A stretch of 52,384 bases of DNA from Actinomycetes bacterium (GCA_025351965.1 JANXUX010000337.1:1-52384), one strand, 5' to 3'; positions 39,509-47,534 are shown, counted from the first letter of the stretch. Translations and numbers: made by a program. Notes: a model not told the origin generated them from the sequence alone.

Positions 39509-40576
39509 TCAGCGAGCTCGGCGGGCGACTCGCACCAGAACCAGACCACCGATCAGCAGGGCGAAGGCCCCGGCGACGGTGCCCGTGCTGGTGCTGCCGG
39601 TCGAGGGGAGCTGAACGTTCTGCGGGAGGGTGGCGAACTGCGGGATCGGCTGCGGCAGCTGGGCCACGGTCGGCGGATTCGGATCGTTGCCGATCGGCAG
39701 CGGTACGCCGGGCGTGGTGCTGCTCGGCGGGGTGGACACGGGCACGGTGGCTTCTGGCACGGTGGTCTCCGGCGTCGTGTCGGGCACGGTCTCGGGCGTC
39801 GTGTCGGGTGTACTGGTGGTCGTCGTCTCGGCCGGGACGCAATCGACCGTCGTGTTCAGCGAGGCGACGACTCCCCCGTGGGCGGTGATGCCCGCAGTGA
39901 TCTGGCTGTCCTCGGCCACGGTGTTGTCCTGCGTGATCGCACCACTGTTCGACCATGCAGAATCACCTGAGCGAACAGAGCCGCCGTTCAGACCGAAGTC
40001 GTAGTGGGTGGGCGCATAGCTGGTGTTCTGGTACTCGTAGTGCACGAATGCCGAGCTGCCGTCGGCCGGGCAGACGAGCGTGACGCTGCCGACAGGATCG
40101 GGGACGCAATCCGCTTAGGGAGTAGCAGTGAAGTTCACACCGGGAGCATCGGTGTCGATGATGTGGAACGACGCAGTCTGGCCTTCCGGCACGATCTAGT
40201 CGATCCACGTCTGCGGGGCAGGCTCGCTCGCGGTCACAGGACCGACGAAGTAGTCGTTGGTGCCGACCTTGGACAGGGCGTTCGCCGGGGTGGCACCAGC
40301 AACGGTGACGGTGAACGTCGTGCCGCTCAGCGACTTCAGGTTGTACAGACCGAACGAGTAGTGATATTGCTCGTTGAGGCAGCCGGGAATGGCCGACAGC
40401 CATGGATTCGGCGGGAACTCGTTCGTTGCGTGCGCTGCGGGCACGAAGGCGGCGAGAGATCCGATGGCGACGCCCGCAACGAGCGCAGTCCGCTTCGGCG
40501 AGAATGAGCGGCGAGTGCGAGCGGCGATGGGCGAGTTGCGGTGTGCGATGGACCCAGCGTGCGCTCCGCAGCACAT
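39509..40576 (-). pseudogene. Sortase-anchored surface protein with two in-frame stop codons
   Basis: One leftward frame of 356 codons encodes a signal peptide (TALVAGVAIGSLAAFVPAAHA), a secreted region, a Thr/Pro stalk (TTTTSTPDTTPETVPDTTPE) and a canonical anchor: LPSTG, a hydrophobic helix and an RRAR tail. The frame is broken by TAG at 40196-40198 and TAA at 40115-40117, with clearly coding sequence on both sides (TWID*IVPEGQTASFHIIDT and VNFTATP*ADCVPDPVGSVT). There are no frameshifts. Two stops 27 codons apart make decay more likely than error. It lies inside the inverted-repeat segment. Confidence 0.75.
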
Positions 40577-40585
40577 CGCTACATG

Positions 40586-40724
40586 AGCACGCGCTGCTCA
40601 TCTCGGCCACCGCGATGTACTCATCGACGAAGTCGCCGATGCTCGGGTACTCGGCACCGCTCGCGTCGTACACCCGTACATAGGTCACTTCGCCGAGGTT
40701 CGCGGCGGTCGGTGTGTCGGTCAT
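40586..40724 (-). pseudogene. N-terminal fragment of an unknown protein
   Basis: From ATG 40724 the frame reads MTDTPTAANLGEVTYVRVYD, then ASGAEYPSIGDFVDEYIAVA, natural-looking protein that loses coding character at about 40590 where it meets the surface-protein signal peptide. Probably a 3'-truncated gene. Its ATG overlaps the stop of the preceding small ORF (ATGA). Family not recognised. Confidence 0.3.
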
Positions 40725-40885
40725 GTCGAGGTCTCCGTCGGATTGACGGGACCGGTTGGGGGTGCCTGATGTTGGATGCGGCGCAGATGATCACCGAGTT
40801 GGTGGAAGCTTTCTTCGCACACATGACGGTGGCGGTCGATCCATTCGACAGCGTTGTCGAACGCGGGGCGGCCTCCAGTCGACAC
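40721..40885 (-). CDS. Possible 54-residue protein upstream of the truncated ORF
   Basis: GTG 40885 gives MSTGGRPAFDNAVEWIDRHR and a helical, charged remainder ending NPTETST. The stop overlaps the next ATG by ATGA, suggesting a two-gene unit. There is no clear Shine-Dalgarno. A rightward 58-codon frame from ATG 40769 (MLDAAQMITELVEAFFAHMT...) competes on the opposite strand and has a slightly higher GC third position. Either could be the real one, or neither. Confidence 0.25.
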   Translation of the reverse strand: MSTGGRPAFDNAVEWIDRHRHVCEESFHQLGDHLRRIQHQAPPTGPVNPTETST

Positions 40886-40984
40886 GGGCGGAACTGGGCG
40901 TTCTGGCCCTGGACGATCAACCGGCGAGCGCTGCGAACGTGACGCTGAGCGGGTCGGCCAGGATAGGTTTCTCCAATCTTTTGA

Positions 40985-41000
40985 TCAACTACATAGTTGA
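40985..41000 (+). promoter_or_regulatory. Perfect 7-2-7 palindrome, likely operator of the amidohydrolase gene
   Basis: TCAACTA-CA-TAGTTGA is a perfect inverted repeat in an AT-rich patch that stands out from the surrounding DNA. The half-site type and spacing resemble MarR-family operators. It lies 22 nt before a possible ATG at 41023 and 76 nt before the chosen ATG at 41077. No regulator gene is adjacent. Confidence 0.6.
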
Positions 41001-41076
41001 GTACGCATCGGGCAACGAATCGATGTCAAGCGATTCGCTTCGACAATCGCCGGACACTGGCGCGAGGCTGACCGGA

Positions 41077-42348
41077 ATGACAGACGACCCCCTGGTGATC
41101 GTGTCGGCGGACGGTCACATCGGACCTCGTCTGGCCGAAGATCTCCGCCCGTTCTGCCCGACGAGCGTGTCGGGTGCGTTCGACGCGTATGTGATCGACC
41201 CCAACCGGTCACCGGGCCGGTTCGTGCCGCCACCGCGCGAGGACAGCGGCGACGCGGCCCAAGCGCTCTGGCGCAACCGCTGGACCATTGGCCACCACGA
41301 CCCCGTCGCACGAGACCGCGACCTCGAGTTCGACGGCATCGTCGCAGAAGTCATCTTCCACGGCAGCCAGAACGACGAACCGATCCCGTTCCAATCCAGC
41401 ATGCTCGGACCGCCGGCGGATCCGGAGCTGGCCACTGCGGGCATACGCATCTACAACCGCTGGCTCGCCGAGTACTGCGCAGGTTCGCCGGGGCGACGCG
41501 TCGGGCTGGTCCAGCTGCCGCTGTGGGATCTCGACGCCACGATCGCCGAGGTCGAGTTCGCGGCCGCCTCGGGATTGCGCGGCATCAACTTCCCGGCTCC
41601 GCGCACGTGGATCACGCCGTACAACAGTCGGCACTGGGAGCCGCTCTGGGAGGCAGCCGCCGCGCACGGACTGCCGCTGACCACCCACGCGGGCGCGGGC
41701 GATCCAGCCGTGTTCTCGGGTGCCGAGCTGACTGCGCTGATGTCGATCGAGAGCGGCGGATGGTTCAGCCGCCGCGCTGCGCACCTACTGATCTTCGCCG
41801 GTGTTTTCGAGCGTCATCGCGCCCTGCGGCTCGTGTTGACCGAGCAACCCGGGACATGGTGGACGTACACCAATCGCGAACTCGACTCCGTTCGTCAGGC
41901 CAACTCGATGAACCCCCGACTGACCCAGCAGGTGCCCCGGAAGCCGAGCGAATACATGGCCGAGAACGTCTTCATCGGCGCCAGCTTCCTCAGCCGCGAC
42001 GAAGCCCAGGATGCCGTCGATCACGGTTACGTCGACCGGCTGATGTGGGGCGCCGACTACCCCCACATGGAGGGCACGTTCCAGTACCCGGGCAGCGATG
42101 ACCTCGCCGGCCATCCGTCGTACAGCCGCCTCTCGCTGCGGTTCGCGCTCGCCGGCCATGACGAGGCGTCCGTGCGGTCGATCGTCGGCGGTACCGCAGC
42201 AGCCGTCGACGGGCTCGACCTCGACGAGTTGGCCACGGTCGCGGCACGCATCAGTGCGCCGACGTTCGCCGAGATCAGTGAACCGCTCGATGCCGTGCCC
42301 GCTGGGGCGAGCAGCTTCGCCTTCCGGACGATGGGTCCGTGGGCCTGA
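41077..42348 (+). CDS. Amidohydrolase-2 (ACMSD-like) family metal-dependent hydrolase
   Basis: 423 residues from ATG 41077 (an in-frame ATG at 41023 would add 18). Metal-site motifs: VSADGHIGP (D-x-H), LPLTTHAGAGD (His), VLTEQPGTWW and LMWGADYPHMEGTF (catalytic Asp and His). The fold is a TIM barrel (LRGINFPAPRTWITPYNSRH). Relatives act as decarboxylases or hydrolases on aromatic or heterocyclic carboxylates; the substrate is unknown. It is the only apparently intact, recognisable gene inside the inverted-repeat segment and is preceded by a strong palindrome, suggesting inducible expression. Confidence 0.88.
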   Translation: MTDDPLVIVSADGHIGPRLAEDLRPFCPTSVSGAFDAYVIDPNRSPGRFVPPPREDSGDAAQALWRNRWTIGHHDPVARDRDLEFDGIVAEVIFHGSQNDEPIPFQSSMLGPPADPELATAGIRIYNRWLAEYCAGSPGRRVGLVQLPLWDLDATIAEVEFAAASGLRGINFPAPRTWITPYNSRHWEPLWEAAAAHGLPLTTHAGAGDPAVFSGAELTALMSIESGGWFSRRAAHLLIFAGVFERHRALRLVLTEQPGTWWTYTNRELDSVRQANSMNPRLTQQVPRKPSEYMAENVFIGASFLSRDEAQDAVDHGYVDRLMWGADYPHMEGTFQYPGSDDLAGHPSYSRLSLRFALAGHDEASVRSIVGGTAAAVDGLDLDELATVAARISAPTFAEISEPLDAVPAGASSFAFRTMGPWA

Positions 42349-42355
42349 CGCGCGC

Positions 42356-42416
42356 CGCGCTTGCAATTGTTCGCAGTACACGTCGATGCAGCGGGGGCCG
42401 GAACCTTCGCGGAACC
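42356..42416 (-). repeat. Right copy of the inverted two-box element
   Basis: Reverse complement of the left element: box 2 at 42356-42374 and box 1 at 42394-42416, both identical to the left boxes, with an unrelated 19-nt spacer. Weaker similarity continues for about 9 nt inward (GCGCGCGTC) and outward (CCCCC...AACT). It lies 31 nt after the etfA stop when read leftwards. Confidence 0.9.
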
Positions 42417-42447
42417 GAGTTGGGGTGGGGGCTGGGTTGGCTGGGGG

Positions 42448-43437
42448 TCAGCTGCGGCGGCGGCGGATCTCGGCGCTGACTGCGGGGAGGATCTTGTGGA
42501 GGTCGCCGATGACGGCGTACTCGGCCTTGCCGACCATGTTCGCCTCGCCGTCGGTGTTGATCGCGAGCACGTGCTTGCTCGCCATCATCCCGACCCAGTG
42601 CTGGATGGCGCCGGAGATGCCACAGGCGATGTAGAGCTCGGGAGCGATCCGCTTGCCGGTCTGGCCGACCTGATCGCTGTGCGGGCGCCAACCGTTGTTG
42701 GTGACCACACGACTGCAGCCGACGGCGCCACCGAGCAGGCCGGCGAGGTCGACCAGCGGAGCGAAGCCATCGGCGGAGCCCACACCGCGACCGCCACTGA
42801 CGACGACGGCAGCAGTCGTGAGCGTGATGCCCGACGACAGCGTGACGCGATCGGTGACGCGGGTGCGCGCCGCGGTCTCTGACAACACTGCGTCGTACGT
42901 CTCCAGCGCAGCGGTGGCGCCGACGGCCTCGGGCGTCGGGTCACCGTCGAAGACATGCGCGGTGCCGGACAGGACGAACACGGATGCAATCAGCTTGGAC
43001 TGCTCGAGCAGGCTGCCGCCCCAGCGGACGCGGGTCAGCTCGAGGTGGGCCTCGGCGGCCGAACGGATCTCGGTGACGTTCGCGGCGAACGCCACATCGG
43101 CGATGGCCGAGGCGTAGGCGAGGACTTCGTTGCCACGGTCCGTGCCGGTGGCGACGACCGCAGCGGGAGCCCGGGCCGCGATCAGCTCGGCCACGGCCTC
43201 GCCCCACGCCTCGGGTGCGTAGTCGGTGAGGTCGCGATGGTGCACCCGCACGACGCTGTTCGCGCCGTACGCAGCGAGGTCAGCGGCGAGACCGTCGGCC
43301 TCGGCGCCGATGACGACGGCGGTGATGGACGTGCCGACGCCAGCGGCCAGCAGGGCCCGGGCGAAACCGAGCGACTGGTACGAGGTCTCAGCAGCCTCGC
43401 CGCGATCGTGTTCGAAGAGTGCCAGGATCTCGCTCAC
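42448..43437 (-). CDS. etfA: Electron transfer flavoprotein alpha subunit
   Basis: 329 residues from GTG 43437. The N-terminal ETF domain (SEILALFEHDRGEAAETSYQ...) is followed by the FAD-binding C-terminal domain: VVVSGGRGVGSADGFAPLVD, GCSRVVTNNGWRPHSDQVGQ, TGKRIAPELYIACGISGAIQ, HWVGMMASKHVLAINTD. With EtfB it would carry electrons from the adjacent dimethylglycine-dehydrogenase-like enzyme to the quinone pool through ETF:quinone oxidoreductase (not in the window). It overlaps etfB by 4 nt. Confidence 0.96.
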   Translation of the reverse strand: MSEILALFEHDRGEAAETSYQSLGFARALLAAGVGTSITAVVIGAEADGLAADLAAYGANSVVRVHHRDLTDYAPEAWGEAVAELIAARAPAAVVATGTDRGNEVLAYASAIADVAFAANVTEIRSAAEAHLELTRVRWGGSLLEQSKLIASVFVLSGTAHVFDGDPTPEAVGATAALETYDAVLSETAARTRVTDRVTLSSGITLTTAAVVVSGGRGVGSADGFAPLVDLAGLLGGAVGCSRVVTNNGWRPHSDQVGQTGKRIAPELYIACGISGAIQHWVGMMASKHVLAINTDGEANMVGKAEYAVIGDLHKILPAVSAEIRRRRS

Positions 43438-44213
43438 AGCAGGCCCAACCGTTCGATCAGGTCGACGATGGCCGGGGCGGCCGCTTCGCCGGTGCCGAGC
43501 ATGGTCGTCTGCACGACCAGTTCGGCGGCGTTGTCGAAGTTCTCGGTGACGAGGCCACCGGCGACGGGCTCGACGGTGCTCGTCGCGACCGGAGCCTTCT
43601 TGCTCTTCAGCCGGCCGGGCAGCGTCGGGTAGCGGGGCAGGTTGAGCCCCTCCTTCACGCCGAGCACCGCAGGCAGCGGCAGGTTGTAGACCTCGAAGCC
43701 CGAGGTGCTCTCGCGCTGCGCGGTCACGGCGGTCTCCCCCAGCGTGATCGACTTGATGCCGTTGACGATCGGGCGGCCGAGCTTGCGGGCAACGCGCACG
43801 CCGACCTGGAAGCCACCGGCGTCGGCGGACTCGTTGCCGAACAGGATCAGGTCGAACGGACCGTCGGCGGCCTCGATGCCGGCGATGACCTCGGCCAGCG
43901 CGGCGGCGGTTGCCTGCGGATCCCAGTCGCTCTCGCCGACCAGCGACGGGTGCGTCACGTGAACGGCCGTGGTGACGCCGACCGAGACGGCGTAGCGGAG
44001 CTGCTCCTCGGCCTCGGCCGGGCCGAGGGTGAGCACGGTGGCGGAACCACCGTGCAGTTCGACGAGACGAATCGCCTCTTCGACGGCGCACTCCTCGTGC
44101 GGCGACGTCGTGAACCCGAGGTTCTTCACGTCGATCGCAGTGTGGTCGGCCGTCAGGGTGATGCGCGCGCCCGGAGCGGGCACGCGCTTCACACAGACCA
44201 GGATCCTGGGCAT
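43434..44213 (-). CDS. etfB: Electron transfer flavoprotein beta subunit
   Basis: 259 residues. MPRILVCVKRVPAPGARITL starts the AMP-binding ETF fold, with SPHEECAVEEAIRLVELHG, FGNESADAGGFQVGVRVARKLGRP-type FGNESADAGGFQVGVRVA and LPAVLGVKEGLNLPRYPTLP (the ETF-beta signature region). Its ATG is 7 nt after the dehydrogenase stop, so dehydrogenase-etfB-etfA form a tight operon. Confidence 0.96.
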   Translation of the reverse strand: MPRILVCVKRVPAPGARITLTADHTAIDVKNLGFTTSPHEECAVEEAIRLVELHGGSATVLTLGPAEAEEQLRYAVSVGVTTAVHVTHPSLVGESDWDPQATAAALAEVIAGIEAADGPFDLILFGNESADAGGFQVGVRVARKLGRPIVNGIKSITLGETAVTAQRESTSGFEVYNLPLPAVLGVKEGLNLPRYPTLPGRLKSKKAPVATSTVEPVAGGLVTENFDNAAELVVQTTMLGTGEAAAPAIVDLIERLGLL

Positions 44214-44220
44214 CGTGGCC

Positions 44221-46758
44221 TCAGCTCTTCATCCGGGCGTCGGTGGGATCGAAGATCGGCGTCGAGCCGACCACGGCAACCTTCACGGGGTACAGCTCGT
44301 CCATGTAGTACACGCAGAGGTCCGTGCCCTCGACGGCGAGCGCCGGCGGCAGGTACGACAGCAGCAGGAACTTGCCGTACGACGGGCCGGAGCCAGCGGT
44401 GGTGACGACCGAGACGCGGCCCTTGCGGTCGACGATGCGCTCGCCGTCGGGGGTGGTGATCGTCTCGTCGCCGACCATGTAGCGCTTGATGCCGTCACGG
44501 GCGGACATGTGGTCTTCCACCGTCAGCGTGCACAGGATCGCGGCCGGGTCTTCCTCGCGGTGCTCGAGGTAGGCGGCCTTGCCAATGAAGTCGGCGGACT
44601 TGACCTTCGGCCGGGCGAGGCCTGCCTCGACCACCGTGTACTCGCCGTCGAGCTCGCTGCCCATCAAGCGATAGCCCTTCTCCAGGCGACCAGTGGTGCC
44701 GTACACGCCGGCGCCGACGGGAACGATCCCGTACTCCTGACCGGCTGCGGCGACCTTGTCCCAGACCGCACGGGCGTGCTCGGTCTGGACGTAGATCTCC
44801 CAGCCGAGCTCGCCGACGTAGGAGATCCGGAACAAGCGCACCGGGATGCTGCCGAACAGCACCTCCTGGGTCGTGCCGTAGGGGAAGCCCTGATGGGAGA
44901 CGTCGCTCTCGGTCAGCTTCTGCATGACGTTGCGGGCATTCGGGCCCCACAGGCCGATGACCGCGTACGACGACGTCAGGTCCTGGAAGTGCACCGATCC
45001 ATCAGCCGGGAGGTGGCTGGTGAACCAGTACTTGTCGCGTGGGCCGTCGAACGCGCCGGTCATCACGCGGTAGGTGTTCTCGGCGATGCGCAGCATCGTG
45101 AGGTCGGAGCGGAAGCCGCCGTTCACGTCGAGCAGCGGGGTGTAGATGCTCTTGCCGACGGCGACGTCGACACTGTTGACGGTCATGCTCTGCAGGAAGT
45201 CCTTGGTGCCGGGACCGTCGAACTCGAACACCACGAACGGGGCCAGGTCGACCATACCGACACTGTCCTTCATCGCCAGGTGCTCGGCGTTGATGATGGG
45301 CGACCACCAGCGCGCGTCCCACTCGTGCTCGCGCCCCTCGACGCCGAACTTCTCCACCAGGCCGGCGTTGGACTCGTACCAGTGCGGACGCTCCATGCCA
45401 CCGGCGAGGAAGTAGACGGCGCCGAGTGCCTCGGTGCGATCGTGGTACGGCGCAGTGCGGACACCGCGCTCGGATGCCCACTGCTCGCGTGGGTGGACGA
45501 TGCCGTACGTCTTCTGGAAGTGCTCGGCGCAGCGGGCACGCACATGGCTGTCGTTGCGGGCGTACTCGTAGAAGCGGGTGATGTCGCTGTGGTGTGGGTC
45601 GATCTCGGGCTGGCCGTGGGTCATCCACTCGGCGAGCATCCGGGCCGCGCCCGGCGCTTCCTTGATCCAGACCGCGCAGCACGACCACAGGTTCTCGACG
45701 TCGGGCATCGGGCCGATCAGCGGGAACGCATCGGGTGTCAGCGACAACAAGCCGTTGATCGCGTACTTGATCTCGGCGGTGCCGAGGATGTCCGGCATCA
45801 GCTCGAGCGCCTGCTCGAGCTGGGGATCGAAGTCGTCCATCGTGATCGGCAGCTCGGTCGGAGACAACCGCGAATCCTTGATCGAAGGGATCTCTTCGGC
45901 CTTCATGAAGATCGGGCGGTGGGCGTAGGAGCCGACCTCCATACTGCCGGCGCTCTGGCGCTCGTAGCAGAAGGTGTCCATGTCACGGATGATCGGGAAG
46001 CCGAGCTCCTTGCCCGTCTCCTCCAGTACCGGGATCGGGCCGACGTCGATCATCTGGTGCACGGCCGGGGTCAGCGGGATGTAGGTGCCGGCCATCGCGG
46101 CCAGCTTCGGGGCCCACACGCCGACGCAGATGACGACGTACTCGGCGTCGATGCGGCCGCGATCGGTGACGACGGCGACGATCCGTTTCGCCCCGTTTCG
46201 GCCATCCTCGACGATCAGGTCCTCGACCTCGACGTTGGCGAAGGTCTGCAGCGCGCCCAGCGCCTGGGCCCGCTCACGGAAGATCGTGCCGGCGCGCAGC
46301 GAGTCGACGACCGAGACCGTCGGTGAATAGAAGCCGCCATGGAGGATCTCTTCGTTGATGAACGGGACCATCTCCTTGATCTCGGCTGGGGTCACCAGAC
46401 GGGCCGGGATGCCCCAGTTCTTGGCCGAGACCATGCGTCGGCGCAGCTCTTCCATGCGCTCTTCGGTTCGCGCGATCTCGATGCCGCCGCACTCGGTGTT
46501 GACGCCCATCTCGGTGTACTGGCGCTGGCTGTCGAGGTTCAACGCAGCCATCTCGCGGTTGTGATCGACCGGGAAGATGAAGTTCGAGGCGTGACCGGTG
46601 GAGCCACCCGGGTTGGGCAGCGGGCCCTTGTCGATCTGGACGATGTCGCGCCAGCCGAGCTCGGCCAGGTGGCCGACCACTCCGTTGCCGACGACACCGG
46701 CGCCGATGACGACAACCTTGGCTGACGTCGGGAAGTCGTTGTTCGCTGCAGTGCTCAC
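44221..46758 (-). CDS. Dimethylglycine/sarcosine dehydrogenase-like FAD enzyme with GcvT domain
   Basis: 845 residues from GTG 46758, the usual size for DMGDH/SARDH. The DAO domain starts with the dinucleotide loop KVVVIGAGVVGNGVVGHLAE; GGSTGHASNF matches the GSTxHA position, where His holds FAD covalently in DMGDH. A central FAO-type region follows (about 390-450), then GcvT and GcvT-C domains (ISYVGELGWEIYVQTEHARA, EKGYRLMGSELDGEYTVVEA, KSADFIGKAAYLEHREEDPA). Family enzymes oxidise N-methyl groups and pass the formaldehyde equivalent to THF as methylene-THF, with electrons to ETF, encoded next door. The exact substrate (dimethylglycine, sarcosine or another N-methyl compound) is open. Confidence 0.9.
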   Translation of the reverse strand: MSTAANNDFPTSAKVVVIGAGVVGNGVVGHLAELGWRDIVQIDKGPLPNPGGSTGHASNFIFPVDHNREMAALNLDSQRQYTEMGVNTECGGIEIARTEERMEELRRRMVSAKNWGIPARLVTPAEIKEMVPFINEEILHGGFYSPTVSVVDSLRAGTIFRERAQALGALQTFANVEVEDLIVEDGRNGAKRIVAVVTDRGRIDAEYVVICVGVWAPKLAAMAGTYIPLTPAVHQMIDVGPIPVLEETGKELGFPIIRDMDTFCYERQSAGSMEVGSYAHRPIFMKAEEIPSIKDSRLSPTELPITMDDFDPQLEQALELMPDILGTAEIKYAINGLLSLTPDAFPLIGPMPDVENLWSCCAVWIKEAPGAARMLAEWMTHGQPEIDPHHSDITRFYEYARNDSHVRARCAEHFQKTYGIVHPREQWASERGVRTAPYHDRTEALGAVYFLAGGMERPHWYESNAGLVEKFGVEGREHEWDARWWSPIINAEHLAMKDSVGMVDLAPFVVFEFDGPGTKDFLQSMTVNSVDVAVGKSIYTPLLDVNGGFRSDLTMLRIAENTYRVMTGAFDGPRDKYWFTSHLPADGSVHFQDLTSSYAVIGLWGPNARNVMQKLTESDVSHQGFPYGTTQEVLFGSIPVRLFRISYVGELGWEIYVQTEHARAVWDKVAAAGQEYGIVPVGAGVYGTTGRLEKGYRLMGSELDGEYTVVEAGLARPKVKSADFIGKAAYLEHREEDPAAILCTLTVEDHMSARDGIKRYMVGDETITTPDGERIVDRKGRVSVVTTAGSGPSYGKFLLLSYLPPALAVEGTDLCVYYMDELYPVKVAVVGSTPIFDPTDARMKS

Positions 46759-46824
46759 GTGGGGAGGGCCTCTCGGTGTGGGTGTGGGGGAACCCGTTCT
46801 GCGGGAAGACTCCGCAGGGCGGTA

Positions 46825-46830
46825 AGTATA
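46825..46830 (-). promoter_or_regulatory. TATACT -10 box of the dehydrogenase-etfBA operon
   Basis: Read leftwards, TATACT lies just outside the vapC stop and about 65 nt before the GTG at 46758. It is the closest match to the housekeeping -10 consensus in this region. The leader contains a small hairpin, CTGCGG/CCGCAG (46799-46804 with 46812-46817). Confidence 0.5.
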
Positions 46831-46833
46831 GAA

Positions 46834-47268
46834 CTAGAGGGGGTCGCCGATCCAGACGACATCGGCAACGATCGAGGCATAGATCGGTCGTGCCCGGCGA
46901 TCGAGACTGTAGAGCGTCATTCCGTGGCGACGGGCGGTCTCGGCAATGAGCGCGTCGTAGGTCGAGCCGCCGGCGATGTCGAGTCCGCAGAGGTGCCCCA
47001 GGAAGTCCACGATCACATCGCCCGGCATCGTGACGGGTGGGTGGTGAACCGAACGGCGGATCGCCTCGGCGGCGAGCCTCGGAGCCACCCGCTGCGCGGC
47101 CGGCAAACGGGTCAGGACGGAGAACGTCTCGACAAGTACGTGCGCGATGGAAGCCGGCCGGCGAGACATCACGCGCCGCGCTGCGACGTGATCGGGATGC
47201 CATGCGCTCAACGCGGCGACGAACACCGACGTGTCGACGGCGAAGTCCTGCGGTTTGGACTTGCTCAC
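46834..47268 (-). CDS. vapC: VapC-type PIN-domain ribonuclease toxin
   Basis: 144 residues. The PIN acidic quartet is visible: AVDTSVFVAAL (Asp12), HVLVETFSVL (Glu47), GGSTYDALIAE (Asp105) and LYSLDRRA (Asp123). VapC toxins cleave tRNA or rRNA when released from VapB. It overlaps vapB by 4 nt and ends just before the dehydrogenase promoter. The pair sits between the two halves of the one-carbon cluster, in the same direction. Confidence 0.92.
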   Translation of the reverse strand: MSKSKPQDFAVDTSVFVAALSAWHPDHVAARRVMSRRPASIAHVLVETFSVLTRLPAAQRVAPRLAAEAIRRSVHHPPVTMPGDVIVDFLGHLCGLDIAGGSTYDALIAETARRHGMTLYSLDRRARPIYASIVADVVWIGDPL

Positions 47269-47522
47269 CGGCGGATGGACTCGAGCACTGCGCGCACGGC
47301 TTCGGCGTCGAGGGGAGTCACGTCGGCGTAGGGCGTGATCACCGCAACGCCGTCGATCTCGACGAGGTGCGCCGGTGTGATGACCGGCTCGATCTCGATC
47401 CGCCCGTCACGCACGGTCACGAGGAGCGAATCACCGCCGACGATCGACAACTCGTCGCGGACGGCCTTCGGAATCACGAGACGGCCTGCGGCATCGATGG
47501 TTGCGGCATGGGAACTGGCCAT
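47265..47522 (-). CDS. vapB: AbrB/MazE-fold antitoxin VapB
   Basis: 85 residues. The N-terminal SpoVT/AbrB swapped-hairpin DNA-binding domain is ATIDAAGRLVIPKAVRDELS with GDSLLVTVRDGRIEIEP. The C-terminal acidic helix (TPLDAEAVRAVLESIRR) is the likely toxin-binding segment. It starts 6 nt after a TATTCT -10 box, so the message is probably leaderless and autoregulated. It is followed by vapC with a 4-nt overlap. Confidence 0.9.
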   Translation of the reverse strand: MASSHAATIDAAGRLVIPKAVRDELSIVGGDSLLVTVRDGRIEIEPVITPAHLVEIDGVAVITPYADVTPLDAEAVRAVLESIRR

Positions 47523-47528
47523 GGCAGA

Positions 47529-47534
47529 AGAATA
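47529..47534 (-). promoter_or_regulatory. TATTCT -10 box of vapBC
   Basis: Read leftwards, TATTCT ends 6 nt before the vapB ATG, leaving no room for a Shine-Dalgarno; a leaderless start is likely. It gives vapBC a promoter independent of mttB upstream. Confidence 0.45.

Noticed and set aside
40115-40198. Programmed stop-codon readthrough or recoding in the surface protein
   Set aside because: It would require bypass of both TAG and TAA with no visible recoding signal; decay is simpler. Kept as a remote alternative in the findings.
44029-46326. 765-codon rightward frame opposite the dehydrogenase gene
   Set aside because: Shadow frame; no recognisable motifs, while the leftward frame has full DAO-GcvT architecture.
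46759-46830. Glycine or cobalamin riboswitch before the dehydrogenase
   Set aside because: The leader is only about 60 nt, with one small hairpin and no recognisable conserved core.
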